From positions 324,001 through 388,000 of the forward strand of contig NZ_CP113948.1 in the NCBI RefSeq assembly GCF_026810365.1: a stretch of DNA of 64,000 bases, given 5' to 3'. Position 1 is the first letter of the stretch, and every line of letters starts with the position of its first letter. Positions 1-8,423 of the stretch are shown here, piece after piece. The DNA is from Flavobacterium praedii (GTDB lineage Bacteria > Bacteroidota > Bacteroidia > Flavobacteriales > Flavobacteriaceae). The notes beneath the pieces are model-generated. The model made no database searches and was not told the DNA's origin. It was given only the letters and a program-made list of their open reading frames with translations. A program made the position numbers and the translations under genes.

Positions 1-2
1 AT

Positions 3-509
3 TTTTTACTTTTCAAAGTGATTAAATTTAATAAAATTTCGAAACATTTTGTATTGGGATTGGAGACAATCACATTTGTTTTAACTGTTTTGGGTTTTAC
101 ATATTTATTGAAAGATGTTCAAAATGCTTTAGGATTCAACGAGTTTGTTGTAGAGAACTTACAAGGAATTAGTTGGTTGAATAGTGCTACTTTGCCTTTT
201 ATCGTTTTTGCTTTAGTAGCATGGATTTGTTGGGCAACTGGTTCAAACTGGGGGATCTATGCTATTTTGGTTCCTACAACTGCATTGTTGTCTCATACGT
301 TGGGAGCCAATTTTTGGTTGGTTCAAGGAGCATTAGCTTCAGGTACCGTTTGGGGAGCAGCTGCCTGTTTCTTTTCAGATAATAGGGTACTAACGGCTCA
401 ATCTTGTAAAGTGAATATGATGCAACATGGAATTTCACAATTTCCGTATCAATTGGTAATATTTGCTGTTTCTTCAATTTTGTATTTGTTAGCAGGTTTT
501 GTTTTGTAA
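3..509 (+). CDS. C-terminal part of an NhaC-like Na+/H+ antiporter (partial)
   Basis: The reading frame is open to the left edge of the window, so this is the 3' end of a longer gene; the GTG at 18 is probably an internal valine codon. The roughly 168 visible residues are strongly hydrophobic, with about four membrane segments. The pieces ATGSNWG and GTVWGAAACFFSDN resemble the Gly/Ser-Trp-Gly and Ser-Gly-x-x-x-Gly-Asp stretches of NhaC-type antiporters, which exchange sodium for protons at the inner membrane. The gene ends 11 bp before the first acetyltransferase, so it is probably co-transcribed with the amine catabolism genes and might move an amine or amino acid rather than sodium alone. 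The family call rests on motif recall from a fragment; another ion-coupled transporter is possible. Confidence 0.55.
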   Translation, partial: FLLFKVIKFNKISKHFVLGLETITFVLTVLGFTYLLKDVQNALGFNEFVVENLQGISWLNSATLPFIVFALVAWICWATGSNWGIYAILVPTTALLSHTLGANFWLVQGALASGTVWGAAACFFSDNRVLTAQSCKVNMMQHGISQFPYQLVIFAVSSILYLLAGFVL

Positions 510-520
510 ATAAATGGCTT

Positions 521-1174
521 ATGATTCCAAAGGATGTTTTATTTAATGAATTTGTGATTCGAAATGCAACTCCAGAAGATGCAGTTCAGATGGAATATGT
601 TCAAAAGCAATGTTATCCTTCTTTGGATCCGACAGAGTTGTTAAATAGGAATCATTTTATCAATCATATCAAAGTATTTCCTGAAGGTCAAATTGTATTG
701 GAAAGAGATGGCGTAATTGTAGGTTCGGCGAGTACATTTCGATCTCATTTTCCAACACACGAAGCTACTTTTTTAGAGTCTTCGGATAATTTATGGATTA
801 CCAATGCCCATATTCCAGATGGAGAATGGATGTACGGAATAGATATGGGGATTTTACCTGAATATCGCGGCTTGGGACTTTCGACAGAAATGTATTTGGT
901 TCGACAAGAAATATGTAAAAAACTTGGGTTGATAGGACAACTTATTGCAGGAATGACTATAGGTTACGGAAAAGTAAAACATAAAATGACAATTGAAGAG
1001 TATTGTTACGCATTAGAAATTAAAAAATTTACGGATCCTACAGTAACTCCACAAAAAAAAGCAGGTTTTCGATGGATAAAACCATTATACAATCATATCA
1101 ATGATCCCGAAGCTGGTTTTGCTTGTATTTTAATGTATTATCCAGTAGATGAGAATTTTAAATTAAAAGTATAA
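521..1174 (+). CDS. GNAT family N-acetyltransferase (paralogue 1)
   Basis: This 217-residue protein has the GNAT fold signature. A beta strand, MYGIDMGILPEY, runs into the acetyl-CoA pyrophosphate loop RGLGLS near residues 113-121. The loop follows R-x-x-G-x-G/A except that the last small residue is Ser. The C-terminal part (DPTVTPQKKAGF, then NDPEAGFACILMYYP) resembles the GNAT domains that in some bacteria are fused to carbon-nitrogen hydrolases. It is closely similar to the next gene and to the gene at 8423, so the three are paralogues. The substrate is unknown. The setting among polyamine/GABA genes suggests acetylation of an amine or amino acid in the cytoplasm, but that is inference. 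Confidence 0.85.
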   Translation: MIPKDVLFNEFVIRNATPEDAVQMEYVQKQCYPSLDPTELLNRNHFINHIKVFPEGQIVLERDGVIVGSASTFRSHFPTHEATFLESSDNLWITNAHIPDGEWMYGIDMGILPEYRGLGLSTEMYLVRQEICKKLGLIGQLIAGMTIGYGKVKHKMTIEEYCYALEIKKFTDPTVTPQKKAGFRWIKPLYNHINDPEAGFACILMYYPVDENFKLKV

Positions 1175-1176
1175 TA

Positions 1177-1274
1177 GATTCTAAGTCACTAAGTGGCTAA
1201 GATTTATAGAAACAATTTAAAAGAGAAATTTTTTTTAAAAACTCAGAGTCTTAGATGCTTAGAATCTTAGTCTC
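1177..1274. repeat. Imperfect inverted repeat built of CTTAG words
   Basis: The arms at 1177-1203 and 1248-1274 are reverse complements at the three CTAAG/CTTAG words, spaced about 8 bp apart, with mismatches between the words. The repeat fills the 116-bp gap between the two tandem acetyltransferase genes. It could fold in RNA. It belongs to a class of short-word inverted repeats seen several times in this window. Confidence 0.6.
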
Positions 1275-1290
1275 TTAATAAAATCAAAAT

Positions 1291-1938
1291 ATGATTGCTA
1301 AAAAGATTTTGAATGATGCATTTATAATTAGAATCGCAAAAGAAGAAGATGCCGTTCAGATGGAATATGTACAATCAAGATGTTATCCAACATTGCACGT
1401 GTCTGAAATATTAGATAGGAATCATTTTGCAAATCATGTAAAAGTTTTTCCAGAAGGTCAAATTGTAGTTGAAAAGGATGGAACTATTGTAGCTTCGGCA
1501 AGTTCTTTTAGGTGTGATTTTCCAGAACATGATAGTACTTTTTTGGAAGAGACTGATAATTTATGGATTACTAATGTACAAATTCCAAATGGCGATTGGA
1601 TGTACGGAATAGATATGGGGGTTTTACCAGAATACAGAGGATTGGGACTCTCAAAAGAGATGTACAAAGCCCGTAATGAAGTCTGTGAAGAATTAGGATT
1701 GAAAGGACAAATAATTGCAGGAATGACAATTGGTTATGGAAAAGTGAAAGACCAAATGACAATCGAAGAATATTGCAAAAGGGTGATGAATAACGAAATA
1801 ATAGATCCTACAATTACGCCACAACGCAGTGCAGGTTTTCGATGGATTCGGCCTTTATACAATTACATAAATGATCCTGAATCGGGATTTGGCAGTATAT
1901 TAATGTATAAACCAGTTGACGAAAATTATTATTTATAG
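1291..1938 (+). CDS. GNAT family N-acetyltransferase (paralogue 2)
   Basis: This 215-residue protein is a close tandem paralogue of the gene at 521. It shares the ends of the fold (EDAVQMEYVQ near the start, SGFGSILMYKPVDENY at the end) and the acetyl-CoA loop YRGLGLS with the same Ser in the last loop position. The conserved segment MTIGYGKVKDQMTIEEYC is nearly identical in all three paralogues and is probably part of the acceptor-binding region. It lies 44 bp upstream of the aminotransferase, with which it is probably co-transcribed. Retention of two near-copies side by side suggests either different amine substrates or a recent duplication. No substrate can be read from the sequence. Confidence 0.85.
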   Translation: MIAKKILNDAFIIRIAKEEDAVQMEYVQSRCYPTLHVSEILDRNHFANHVKVFPEGQIVVEKDGTIVASASSFRCDFPEHDSTFLEETDNLWITNVQIPNGDWMYGIDMGVLPEYRGLGLSKEMYKARNEVCEELGLKGQIIAGMTIGYGKVKDQMTIEEYCKRVMNNEIIDPTITPQRSAGFRWIRPLYNYINDPESGFGSILMYKPVDENYYL

Positions 1939-1982
1939 TAATTAAAAGAATAAAGAGTAAAAAGCAAAAAAAAAAAAATAAA

Positions 1983-3329
1983 ATGGGAACTCAAATTAAA
2001 AAAGTATCAGAAATTCCTGGTCCAAAAAGTAAAGTAATATTAGCAAGAAGAGCTGCAGCATTACCAGCAGGTCTAGGTAAATCTACCGAAGTGGTGGTTG
2101 AAAAGGCTGAAGGTGCCTTAGTATGGGATGTAGATGGAAATCAATTGATTGATTTTGCAGGTGGAATCGGAATGGTAAATTTAGGTCATAGACCACAAGT
2201 GGTGATTGATGCTGTAAAAGATCAGCTGGACAAATACATTCATCCAGGTGCTCTTGTTACAACATTTGAACCTTATTTGGAATTTGCAGAATTGCTAAAC
2301 GAAATTACGCCAGGTGATTTTCCAAAAAAGACTTTGTTGGCAAACTCTGGTTCTGAAGCTGTAGAAAATGCAGTAGCGATTGCAAGATATTATACAAAAA
2401 GACCGGCCGTTATTTGTTTTGAAGGCGCCTATCACGGTCGTACCATGCTTACCTTAAGTTTGACTAGTAAATATGGTTTATTCAAAAAAGGTTTTGGAAG
2501 CTACGCTCAAGATATTTATCGTTTTCACTCTCCAAATGTGTATAGAAGACCAAATTCTATGACAGAAGAAGAATATATTGATTTTTGTATCGAACGTTTT
2601 GATCAAAATTTGATTTCTCACGTTGATCCATCTGCAGTTGCGGCAATTATCATTGAGCCTGTTCAAGGTGAAGGTGGTTTTATTCCGGTACCAAAACGTT
2701 TCTTAGAAAAAATCAGAAAAGTATGTGATGAGCACGGAATCGTATTTATTGCCGATGAGGTTCAAGCAGGAGCGGGTAGAACAGGAAAATTCCTTTCTAT
2801 CGAGCATTCTGGAGTGATTCCAGATATTGTTACCATGGCAAAATCAATTGGGTCTGGACTGCCAATATCTGCCATTACTGGAAAAGCAGAAATCATGGAT
2901 GCACCGCATTTGGGTGGAATTGGAGGAACATACAGTGGAAGTCCAATTGCAGTTGTTGGAGCTTTGGCAACGGTAAAAGAAATTATCAAGCCAGAATTTT
3001 TGGATCGTGCAACGCATGTTGGTAAAATAATTACAGACAGAATCAATGCCATGAAAGAGAAATTCTCGATAATTGGTGAAGTTCGTGGACTTGGAGCTAT
3101 GCTTGTGGTAGAGTTTGTAAAAGACCGAACAACCAAAGAACCCGATATGGATTTTGCAATGGCTGTAATCAAGAAGTCGGTTGCTAATGGTTTGATTTTA
3201 ATTAGAGCCGGATTGTATACCAACTGTATTCGTTTCTTGCCTCCAATAGTAATTACAGATGAACAATTGAATGAAGGTCTTGATGTAATTGAAGCCGCTA
3301 TTCAAGACGTATTGAACGAGAGAGGATAA
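1983..3329 (+). CDS. gabT: Class III aminotransferase, probable 4-aminobutyrate aminotransferase
   Basis: The 448-residue protein is the usual length for PLP-dependent class III aminotransferases. It shows the cofactor phosphate site NSGSEAVENA (121-130), the ring-stacking YHGRT (150-154), the acidic IIEPVQGEGG (224-232), the PLP-nitrogen Asp258 in FIADEVQAGAGRTG, and the Schiff-base lysine K287 in TMAKSIGSGLP. These features match GABA aminotransferases, which convert GABA and 2-oxoglutarate to succinate semialdehyde and glutamate. A second class III enzyme lies at 5563. One probably acts on GABA and the other on a diamine, beta-alanine or a related omega-amino acid; which does which cannot be decided here. 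Other omega-amino acid transaminases remain possible. Confidence 0.8.
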   Translation: MGTQIKKVSEIPGPKSKVILARRAAALPAGLGKSTEVVVEKAEGALVWDVDGNQLIDFAGGIGMVNLGHRPQVVIDAVKDQLDKYIHPGALVTTFEPYLEFAELLNEITPGDFPKKTLLANSGSEAVENAVAIARYYTKRPAVICFEGAYHGRTMLTLSLTSKYGLFKKGFGSYAQDIYRFHSPNVYRRPNSMTEEEYIDFCIERFDQNLISHVDPSAVAAIIIEPVQGEGGFIPVPKRFLEKIRKVCDEHGIVFIADEVQAGAGRTGKFLSIEHSGVIPDIVTMAKSIGSGLPISAITGKAEIMDAPHLGGIGGTYSGSPIAVVGALATVKEIIKPEFLDRATHVGKIITDRINAMKEKFSIIGEVRGLGAMLVVEFVKDRTTKEPDMDFAMAVIKKSVANGLILIRAGLYTNCIRFLPPIVITDEQLNEGLDVIEAAIQDVLNERG

Positions 3330-3408
3330 TATATTTTAGAATGTGTTTCCAAACCAGTTTCTAAAACGGGTTAGTAACTTGAAAATCTATAATTAAATAA
3401 AAAAAAGA

Positions 3409-4986
3409 GTGCTACTAATTTTAATACATAATGCCACAATTATTACTATGGATGAGGCTTTCGCCATTGCTGATTCCATAGTAATTAATGATTTGGGAAA
3501 AATTGAAGCCATTGGTACAGCAACCGAACTTCGAAATCAATTTGGTTCTTTTGAGAAAGAAATTAATTTTCAAGGGAAAACTATAGTTCCAGGACTCAAC
3601 GACGCGCATATTCATGTTTGGAAAATTGGACATCTTCGCACCTATATGCTGGATGTTCGAGGCGTAAAATCGATAGTCGAATTCAAACAAAAGCTAAAAG
3701 ATTTCGCTACCAAAAATCCAAACTCGGAGTGGATTATGGCTCGCGGAATCAATGAAATGGTACTCGAAGAAAAGCGTTTACCTACCAAAGAAGATTTGGA
3801 TGAAATCATTTTAGACCGACCTGTTTTTGTCATAAGAACTTGTGCCCATATTGGTATTGCCAATTCCAAAGCGATTGAGATTTCGGGAGTGAGTGAAGCT
3901 ACCGAAGTGCCTTTTGGAGGTGAAATTCGCAAAAATCAAGACGGCAGTTTACAAGGTATTTTTACAGAGAGAGCTTTGGGGTTAATAATGAATAATATTC
4001 CGCCTTTTACTTTCGAGGAGTATAAAAATATGATTCTGGAAGCGCATGATTATCTGTTAAGTCTCGGAATCACGAGTGCTACAGATCCTGCGGCCAACGA
4101 AGAATTGCTTGCGGCCTATATTCAATTGGATCAAGAAGGCTTGCTAAAAGTGAGAATGAATGTTTTTCCGCTTCGAATTCCAGACGGAAGCGATGAAATT
4201 CAGGTTTTGCCGGAACAATATGAATCGGAGTTTTTACAGATAAAAACGGTGAAGTTCTTTTCGGATGGCGGTTTGAGTTCGGCTACTGCTGCCTTGAATG
4301 TTCCTTATAAAAACACCGATGGTTACAAGGGAGTTTTGCGATTGGATTATGATAAATTTTATACCACCGCCAAAGAAGCGGTTGACAAAGGTTTCTCTGT
4401 AGCAACGCATGCCATTGGTCATCAAGCAGTCGATTTGACTTTGAAAGTGTACAGTGATTTGTTCAAAATCGATCCTACTTTAAGACACAGAATCGAACAT
4501 GTTGGGTTTTTATCCCAAGAAAATATAAATGATTTCAAACGAATGAATATGACTGCTGCCATGCAACCCATATTTATTTATGAATTGGCTAATAATTTCA
4601 AAAGCACATTGACTGATGCATTATTAGATGTGGTTTATCCCTGCAAAACGGTTTTGGATAACGGAATCAATTTGGCTTTATCAACAGATGGACCGGTGGT
4701 AAAAGAGATTAATCCTTGGGTTAATATCGAAACTGCCGTAACCCGAAAAGCTGCCGATGGTTTTATTATTGGCGAAAGCCAAAAAATAACACTGCAACAA
4801 GCGTTGTACGCATACACGCAAGGAAGTGCTTTTGCCGATAATTTGGAAAACGTAAAAGGAAGCTTATCTATAGGTAAATATGCCGATTTTATAGTTTTAG
4901 ATAAAAATCCTTTTGAGTTAAAAGATGTTTCTAATGTTGAATCACTCGAAACGTGGGTTGCTGGAGAATTAAAATACAAAAAATAA
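3409..4986 (+). CDS. Metal-dependent amidohydrolase, YtcJ/NfdA-like
   Basis: This 525-residue enzyme of the amidohydrolase_3 group starts with GTG; the first in-frame ATG is 13 codons later and would remove the first beta strand. It carries the HxH metal site in DAHIHVWK (about residue 67), later histidines in ATHAIGHQAVD and RIEHVGF, and the terminal aspartate in LSTDGPVV. Known relatives hydrolyse N-substituted formamides, imides and similar C-N bonds, but most are uncharacterised. There is no signal peptide, so it is cytoplasmic. Its position between the two aminotransferases suggests it opens an N-acyl amine or lactam in the same pathway, perhaps the reverse of the acetyltransferase step. 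That link is inference. Confidence 0.8.
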   Translation: MLLILIHNATIITMDEAFAIADSIVINDLGKIEAIGTATELRNQFGSFEKEINFQGKTIVPGLNDAHIHVWKIGHLRTYMLDVRGVKSIVEFKQKLKDFATKNPNSEWIMARGINEMVLEEKRLPTKEDLDEIILDRPVFVIRTCAHIGIANSKAIEISGVSEATEVPFGGEIRKNQDGSLQGIFTERALGLIMNNIPPFTFEEYKNMILEAHDYLLSLGITSATDPAANEELLAAYIQLDQEGLLKVRMNVFPLRIPDGSDEIQVLPEQYESEFLQIKTVKFFSDGGLSSATAALNVPYKNTDGYKGVLRLDYDKFYTTAKEAVDKGFSVATHAIGHQAVDLTLKVYSDLFKIDPTLRHRIEHVGFLSQENINDFKRMNMTAAMQPIFIYELANNFKSTLTDALLDVVYPCKTVLDNGINLALSTDGPVVKEINPWVNIETAVTRKAADGFIIGESQKITLQQALYAYTQGSAFADNLENVKGSLSIGKYADFIVLDKNPFELKDVSNVESLETWVAGELKYKK

Positions 4987-5041
4987 GTTTGTTTTTTAAA
5001 AATAAAACCAAAAAATTGTATTTTATTGTAAATAAATTAAT

Positions 5042-5049
5042 TACTTTTG
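5042..5049 (+). promoter_or_regulatory. Candidate -7 box upstream of the Lrp-type regulator
   Basis: TACTTTTG matches the Bacteroidetes -7 consensus TAnnTTTG and lies 35 bp before the start codon at 5085. TTG triplets at 5016 and 5026 are 23 and 13 bp upstream, neither ideal for the -33 element. It would make the regulator and the overlapping aminotransferase a separately transcribed unit. Confidence 0.35.
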
Positions 5050-5084
5050 ATTTGTTATTAAAATTTTACAAAAATTAGCTAAAG

Positions 5085-5570
5085 ATGAGTGTATTAGATG
5101 ATGAATTGGATTTCCAAATATTGACATTATTGCAAAAAGATGGTAGAATGTCTTTTACCGAAATTTCAAAGGAAATTAATGTTGCAGTAAGTACCATACG
5201 ACACCGTTATATCAATTTGGTTGAAGATGGAACGTTAAAAATTATAGGTAGAATTGATCCTAACAAAATTGGATTCAATGCTTATGCCAGTATTTTAATT
5301 TCGGTCAAGCCAAAAACGTTCATGAGCTCTATTTTTGAAGAATTGTCAAGATTACCAGAAGTTAGTTTTTTGGCATCCGTTTCGGGGGATTTTGATATTG
5401 AAGCAAATGTTATGTGCCGAGATATGGAGCATTTAAATGAATTAATTGGTGACAAAATTCATCTTTTGGAAGGGGTTTTTGATACCAAAACCAATATGTA
5501 TATGAAGATTTATAAAATAGCACAACCCGATTTGGAGTTGGCAAAATTATCAAGCAAACAAAATGAGTAA
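5085..5570 (+). CDS. Lrp/AsnC family transcriptional regulator
   Basis: The 161-residue protein has the standard two-domain Lrp layout. An N-terminal winged helix-turn-helix spans residues 5-60 (DGRMSFTEISKEINVAVSTI as the DNA-binding helix pair), and a C-terminal alpha/beta effector-binding domain spans about 70-150 (FMSSIFEELSRLPEVSFLAS and FDIEANVMC). Such proteins bind amino acids and often control the adjacent catabolic genes. It overlaps the next aminotransferase gene by 8 bp, so the two are translationally coupled. The most likely role is sensing an amino acid such as GABA, beta-alanine or a polyamine product to control this island. The effector and operators are not visible. Confidence 0.9.
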   Translation: MSVLDDELDFQILTLLQKDGRMSFTEISKEINVAVSTIRHRYINLVEDGTLKIIGRIDPNKIGFNAYASILISVKPKTFMSSIFEELSRLPEVSFLASVSGDFDIEANVMCRDMEHLNELIGDKIHLLEGVFDTKTNMYMKIYKIAQPDLELAKLSSKQNE

Positions 5571-6864
5571 TACAGATAAATTATACGAAAGAAGAAAAAA
5601 AAGTGTTCCAAACGCTTTGGGAATTTTCAATCCATCAAGTATTCAATCGGCCAAAGGCGCTATAATTATTGATGCTGATGGCAGAGAATTGATTGATTTT
5701 GCAGGTGGAATTGGAGTAAATAATGTAGGACATGGCGTTCCTGAAATTATTGAAGCCATTCAAAAACAAGCCGAAAAATTCATTCATGCTTCCTTTAATG
5801 TTTCGGTTTACGAACAATATATGGATTTGACTGAGAAATTATGTGAAATACTACCTCACGGAGAATCTACAAAAGCAATGCTAACATTATCTGGTGCTGA
5901 ATCGGTAGAGAATGCTATCAAAATTGCTCGTGCGGTTACAGGAAAATCGGGAGTTATCTGTTACGATGGGTCTTTTCATGGTCGTACCATGATGGCGATG
6001 ACTTTGACATCTAATGTGAAATACAAAGAAGGAGCAGGACCTTACGCACCCGAGGTATATCGATTGGAATATCCTTACTACAAGCCGAGCATGAAAAATA
6101 GAATGACTCATGATGAGTTTGATGATTTGATGATTATGAAGTTGCATAAAACTTTTTCGTCAACTGTTTCTATCAGTCAAACGGCTGCGATTATTCTTGA
6201 ATTAGTTCAAGGTGAAGGCGGTTTTACAGTAGCTTCCAAAAAATACGTTCAATATTTACGCAAGTTTTGTACCGAAAATAATATCTGTCTGATTTTTGAT
6301 GAGGTGCAATCCGGTTTTGGGCGTACTGGAAAATGGGCAGCTTATGAACATTATGATGTAACACCGGATTTGTCTACTTGGGCAAAATCCATGGGTGGTG
6401 GAATGCCGATTGGTGCTGTAATTGGTAAACAAGAAATTATGGATGCCATAAAACCAGGACTTATTGGAGGAACTTATTTAGGAGGTCCTTTGAGTTGTGT
6501 GGCTTCTTTGGCAAGTATCAATTACATGGAAAAGAATGACATCAATGCTGCCGGTAAAAAAGTCGGTAAAATTGTTCATGATAAATTCAAACACATACAA
6601 TCTTTATATCCGGAAACCATTACTGATGTTCGCGGATTGGGAGCAATGTTGGCTATAGAATTTACCAATCCCAAAACAGGAATTCCAGATGGTGTGGCCA
6701 CAAAAGCAATTGTTGATAAATGTTTGGCCAATGGATTGATTGTGATTACTTCAGGAACGTACGGAAATTGTATTAGAATTTTAAGCCCGTTGTTTATCGA
6801 AGACGAAGTGTTGCACAGAGGTTTAATGATTTTGGAAGAAGCGATAGAAGAGGTTTTGAAGTAA
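5563..6864 (+). CDS. Second class III aminotransferase
   Basis: This 433-residue PLP enzyme is related to but clearly different from the one at 1983. It has the cofactor site LSGAESVENA (109-118), FHGRT (138-142), Asp246 in FDEVQSGFGRTG and the Schiff-base lysine K275 in STWAKSMGGGMP. The usual EPVQGEGG reads ELVQGEGG, a Pro-to-Leu change next to the active site that may alter substrate choice. The start overlaps the Lrp-type regulator by 8 bp, so regulator and enzyme are made together. Candidate substrates are putrescine, beta-alanine, GABA or another omega-amino compound. It precedes an aldehyde dehydrogenase (54 bp gap), the usual partner that oxidises the aldehyde a transaminase makes. 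Confidence 0.8.
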   Translation: MSNTDKLYERRKKSVPNALGIFNPSSIQSAKGAIIIDADGRELIDFAGGIGVNNVGHGVPEIIEAIQKQAEKFIHASFNVSVYEQYMDLTEKLCEILPHGESTKAMLTLSGAESVENAIKIARAVTGKSGVICYDGSFHGRTMMAMTLTSNVKYKEGAGPYAPEVYRLEYPYYKPSMKNRMTHDEFDDLMIMKLHKTFSSTVSISQTAAIILELVQGEGGFTVASKKYVQYLRKFCTENNICLIFDEVQSGFGRTGKWAAYEHYDVTPDLSTWAKSMGGGMPIGAVIGKQEIMDAIKPGLIGGTYLGGPLSCVASLASINYMEKNDINAAGKKVGKIVHDKFKHIQSLYPETITDVRGLGAMLAIEFTNPKTGIPDGVATKAIVDKCLANGLIVITSGTYGNCIRILSPLFIEDEVLHRGLMILEEAIEEVLK

Positions 6865-6869
6865 AATAA

Positions 6870-6900
6870 TCTTTGTCAAAGTTCAAAACTTTGACAAAGA
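6870..6900. repeat. Perfect hairpin repeat with CTTTGTCAAAG arms (copy 1)
   Basis: Fourteen-bp perfect arms (6870-6883 and 6887-6900) flank a CAA loop, in the gap between the aminotransferase and the aldehyde dehydrogenase. The core is the same as the longer hairpin at 41618, so this is a dispersed repeat and not a gene-specific site. No T-tract follows, so it is not an obvious terminator; it could stabilise or process the mRNA. Confidence 0.8.
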
Positions 6901-6918
6901 TATCTTAAAAGAAAAAAA

Positions 6919-8337
6919 ATGAGAAAGCAATATATAAATGGAGAATGGTGCGACGCAATAGATGGCGCAAAATGGGATTTGCAAAGTCCATCGACGGAAG
7001 AAATAGTGGATAAAGTTCCTTTCGGTAATGCTGCCGATTGTAGTTTGGCCATTGATGCTGCCGATGCCGCTTTCAAAGGATGGAAAAATACAACACCTTA
7101 TTATAGAGCAGAGTTTCTAAAAAAAGCGGCCAACTATATGAGGGAAAATGCGGAGGCTTTCGCCAAAGAAACCGCTTTAGAAACTGGGAAACCAATGCTG
7201 GAAGCAAGGGGAGAATGGCAAGTTTCTGCCAACCTTTTTGAATGGTATGCCGAAGAAGGAAAACGCAGTTACGGAAGGGTTATTCCTTCGAGTAGAATTG
7301 ACAAACGTTCGATGGTCATTTATCAGCCATTGGGTGTTGTTGGTGTAATTACGGCATGGAATTTCCCAGCTTATAATCCAGCAAGAGCTGTAGCTGCTGC
7401 ATTGGCGGCGGGTTGTACGGTTGTGATGCGCGGTTCCGAATTTACTCCATTGTCGAGTTTTAATATGGCAAAAGCCTTGCACGAAGCGGGAATCCCAAAA
7501 GGAGTTTTTAATTTAATCAATACTGAACCTGTTTCGACAGGAACGGAAATGATTGAAAACCCTTTGTTGAAAAAAATAAGCTTTACAGGAAGTACCCGTG
7601 TTGGAAAAATATTAATGGATGGTGCTTCAAAAACATCAACCAAATTGTCATTGGAATTGGGTGGAAACGCTCCTGTTATAATTGATAAAGATGTTGATGT
7701 AGAATCGATTGCACATCAAGCTTTGGTTGCCAAATTAAGAAATTGTGGACAAGTTTGTGTTTCGCCACAGCGTTTTTATGTGCATTCCAGTATTTTCAAT
7801 CAGTTTGTTGCTGTTGTAAAAGAGGATATTTCGAAACTAAAAACAGGAATCAATGGTGGAGATATTGATTTTGTGGGACCACTGATTAATAAAACACAGC
7901 AAAACCATTCTTTGACTATGCTCGAAAAAGCAAAAAGTGAAGGAGCAATTGTTCATATTGGTGGTGAAAAATCAGAGAAAGGATTTTTTGTGCATCCAGC
8001 TTTAATTGAAGCAAGACAAACACAAGCATTTATCAAAACGGAAGTATTTGGACCATTGATGATTGTAATTCCTTTTGATACCCAAGAAGAAGTGATTGAA
8101 TGGGCAAATGATACGGAATATGGTTTGGCTTCATACGTTTTTACCAATCACATTAAAAACGCAAATGTGTATGCCGAAAACCTTGAATTCGGGATGGTAG
8201 GTATCAACGAATGGGCGGCACACGGAACCGAATTGCCTTTTGTTGGAATAAAAAGCAGTGGAATTGGTCATGAATCAGGATCCGAAGGATTGAAAGAATA
8301 TTTGGAAATGAAATTGATTAGTTACGGTAATATGTAG
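6919..8337 (+). CDS. NAD(P)-dependent aldehyde dehydrogenase
   Basis: This 472-residue enzyme of the ALDH superfamily has the cofactor region ITAWNFPAYNP (144-154), SFTGSTRVGK (221-230), the catalytic glutamate E246 in LELGGN and the nucleophilic C280 in RNCGQVC. Overall it resembles succinate-semialdehyde/GabD-type enzymes, but its substrate cannot be fixed. It follows the second aminotransferase by 54 bp and probably oxidises the semialdehyde that enzyme produces, for example malonate or succinate semialdehyde or an aminoaldehyde. The stop codon lies inside the left arm of a 26-bp inverted repeat. Confidence 0.85.
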   Translation: MRKQYINGEWCDAIDGAKWDLQSPSTEEIVDKVPFGNAADCSLAIDAADAAFKGWKNTTPYYRAEFLKKAANYMRENAEAFAKETALETGKPMLEARGEWQVSANLFEWYAEEGKRSYGRVIPSSRIDKRSMVIYQPLGVVGVITAWNFPAYNPARAVAAALAAGCTVVMRGSEFTPLSSFNMAKALHEAGIPKGVFNLINTEPVSTGTEMIENPLLKKISFTGSTRVGKILMDGASKTSTKLSLELGGNAPVIIDKDVDVESIAHQALVAKLRNCGQVCVSPQRFYVHSSIFNQFVAVVKEDISKLKTGINGGDIDFVGPLINKTQQNHSLTMLEKAKSEGAIVHIGGEKSEKGFFVHPALIEARQTQAFIKTEVFGPLMIVIPFDTQEEVIEWANDTEYGLASYVFTNHIKNANVYAENLEFGMVGINEWAAHGTELPFVGIKSSGIGHESGSEGLKEYLEMKLISYGNM

Positions 8338-8423
8338 CCCCCTAGCCCCCGAAGGGGGAAGGAAAGGACTATAAAAAATAATTATTATTAATCTAAATTC
8401 CCCCTTTGGGGGCTAGGGGGCTA
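8335..8423. repeat. 26-bp inverted repeat overlapping a stop and a start codon
   Basis: The left arm 8335-8360 and right arm 8398-8423 are reverse complements with one mismatch. They are rich in CCCCC/GGGGG blocks separated by TAG/CTA, far more G+C rich than the surroundings. The left arm contains the TAG stop of the aldehyde dehydrogenase. The right arm ends on the A of the ATG of the third acetyltransferase. The stem would hide that start site in RNA. Confidence 0.85.

Noticed and set aside
2762..3223. A 153-residue frame on the - strand inside the aminotransferase gene
   Set aside because: It is an antisense shadow of gabT, with no family resemblance or start signals.
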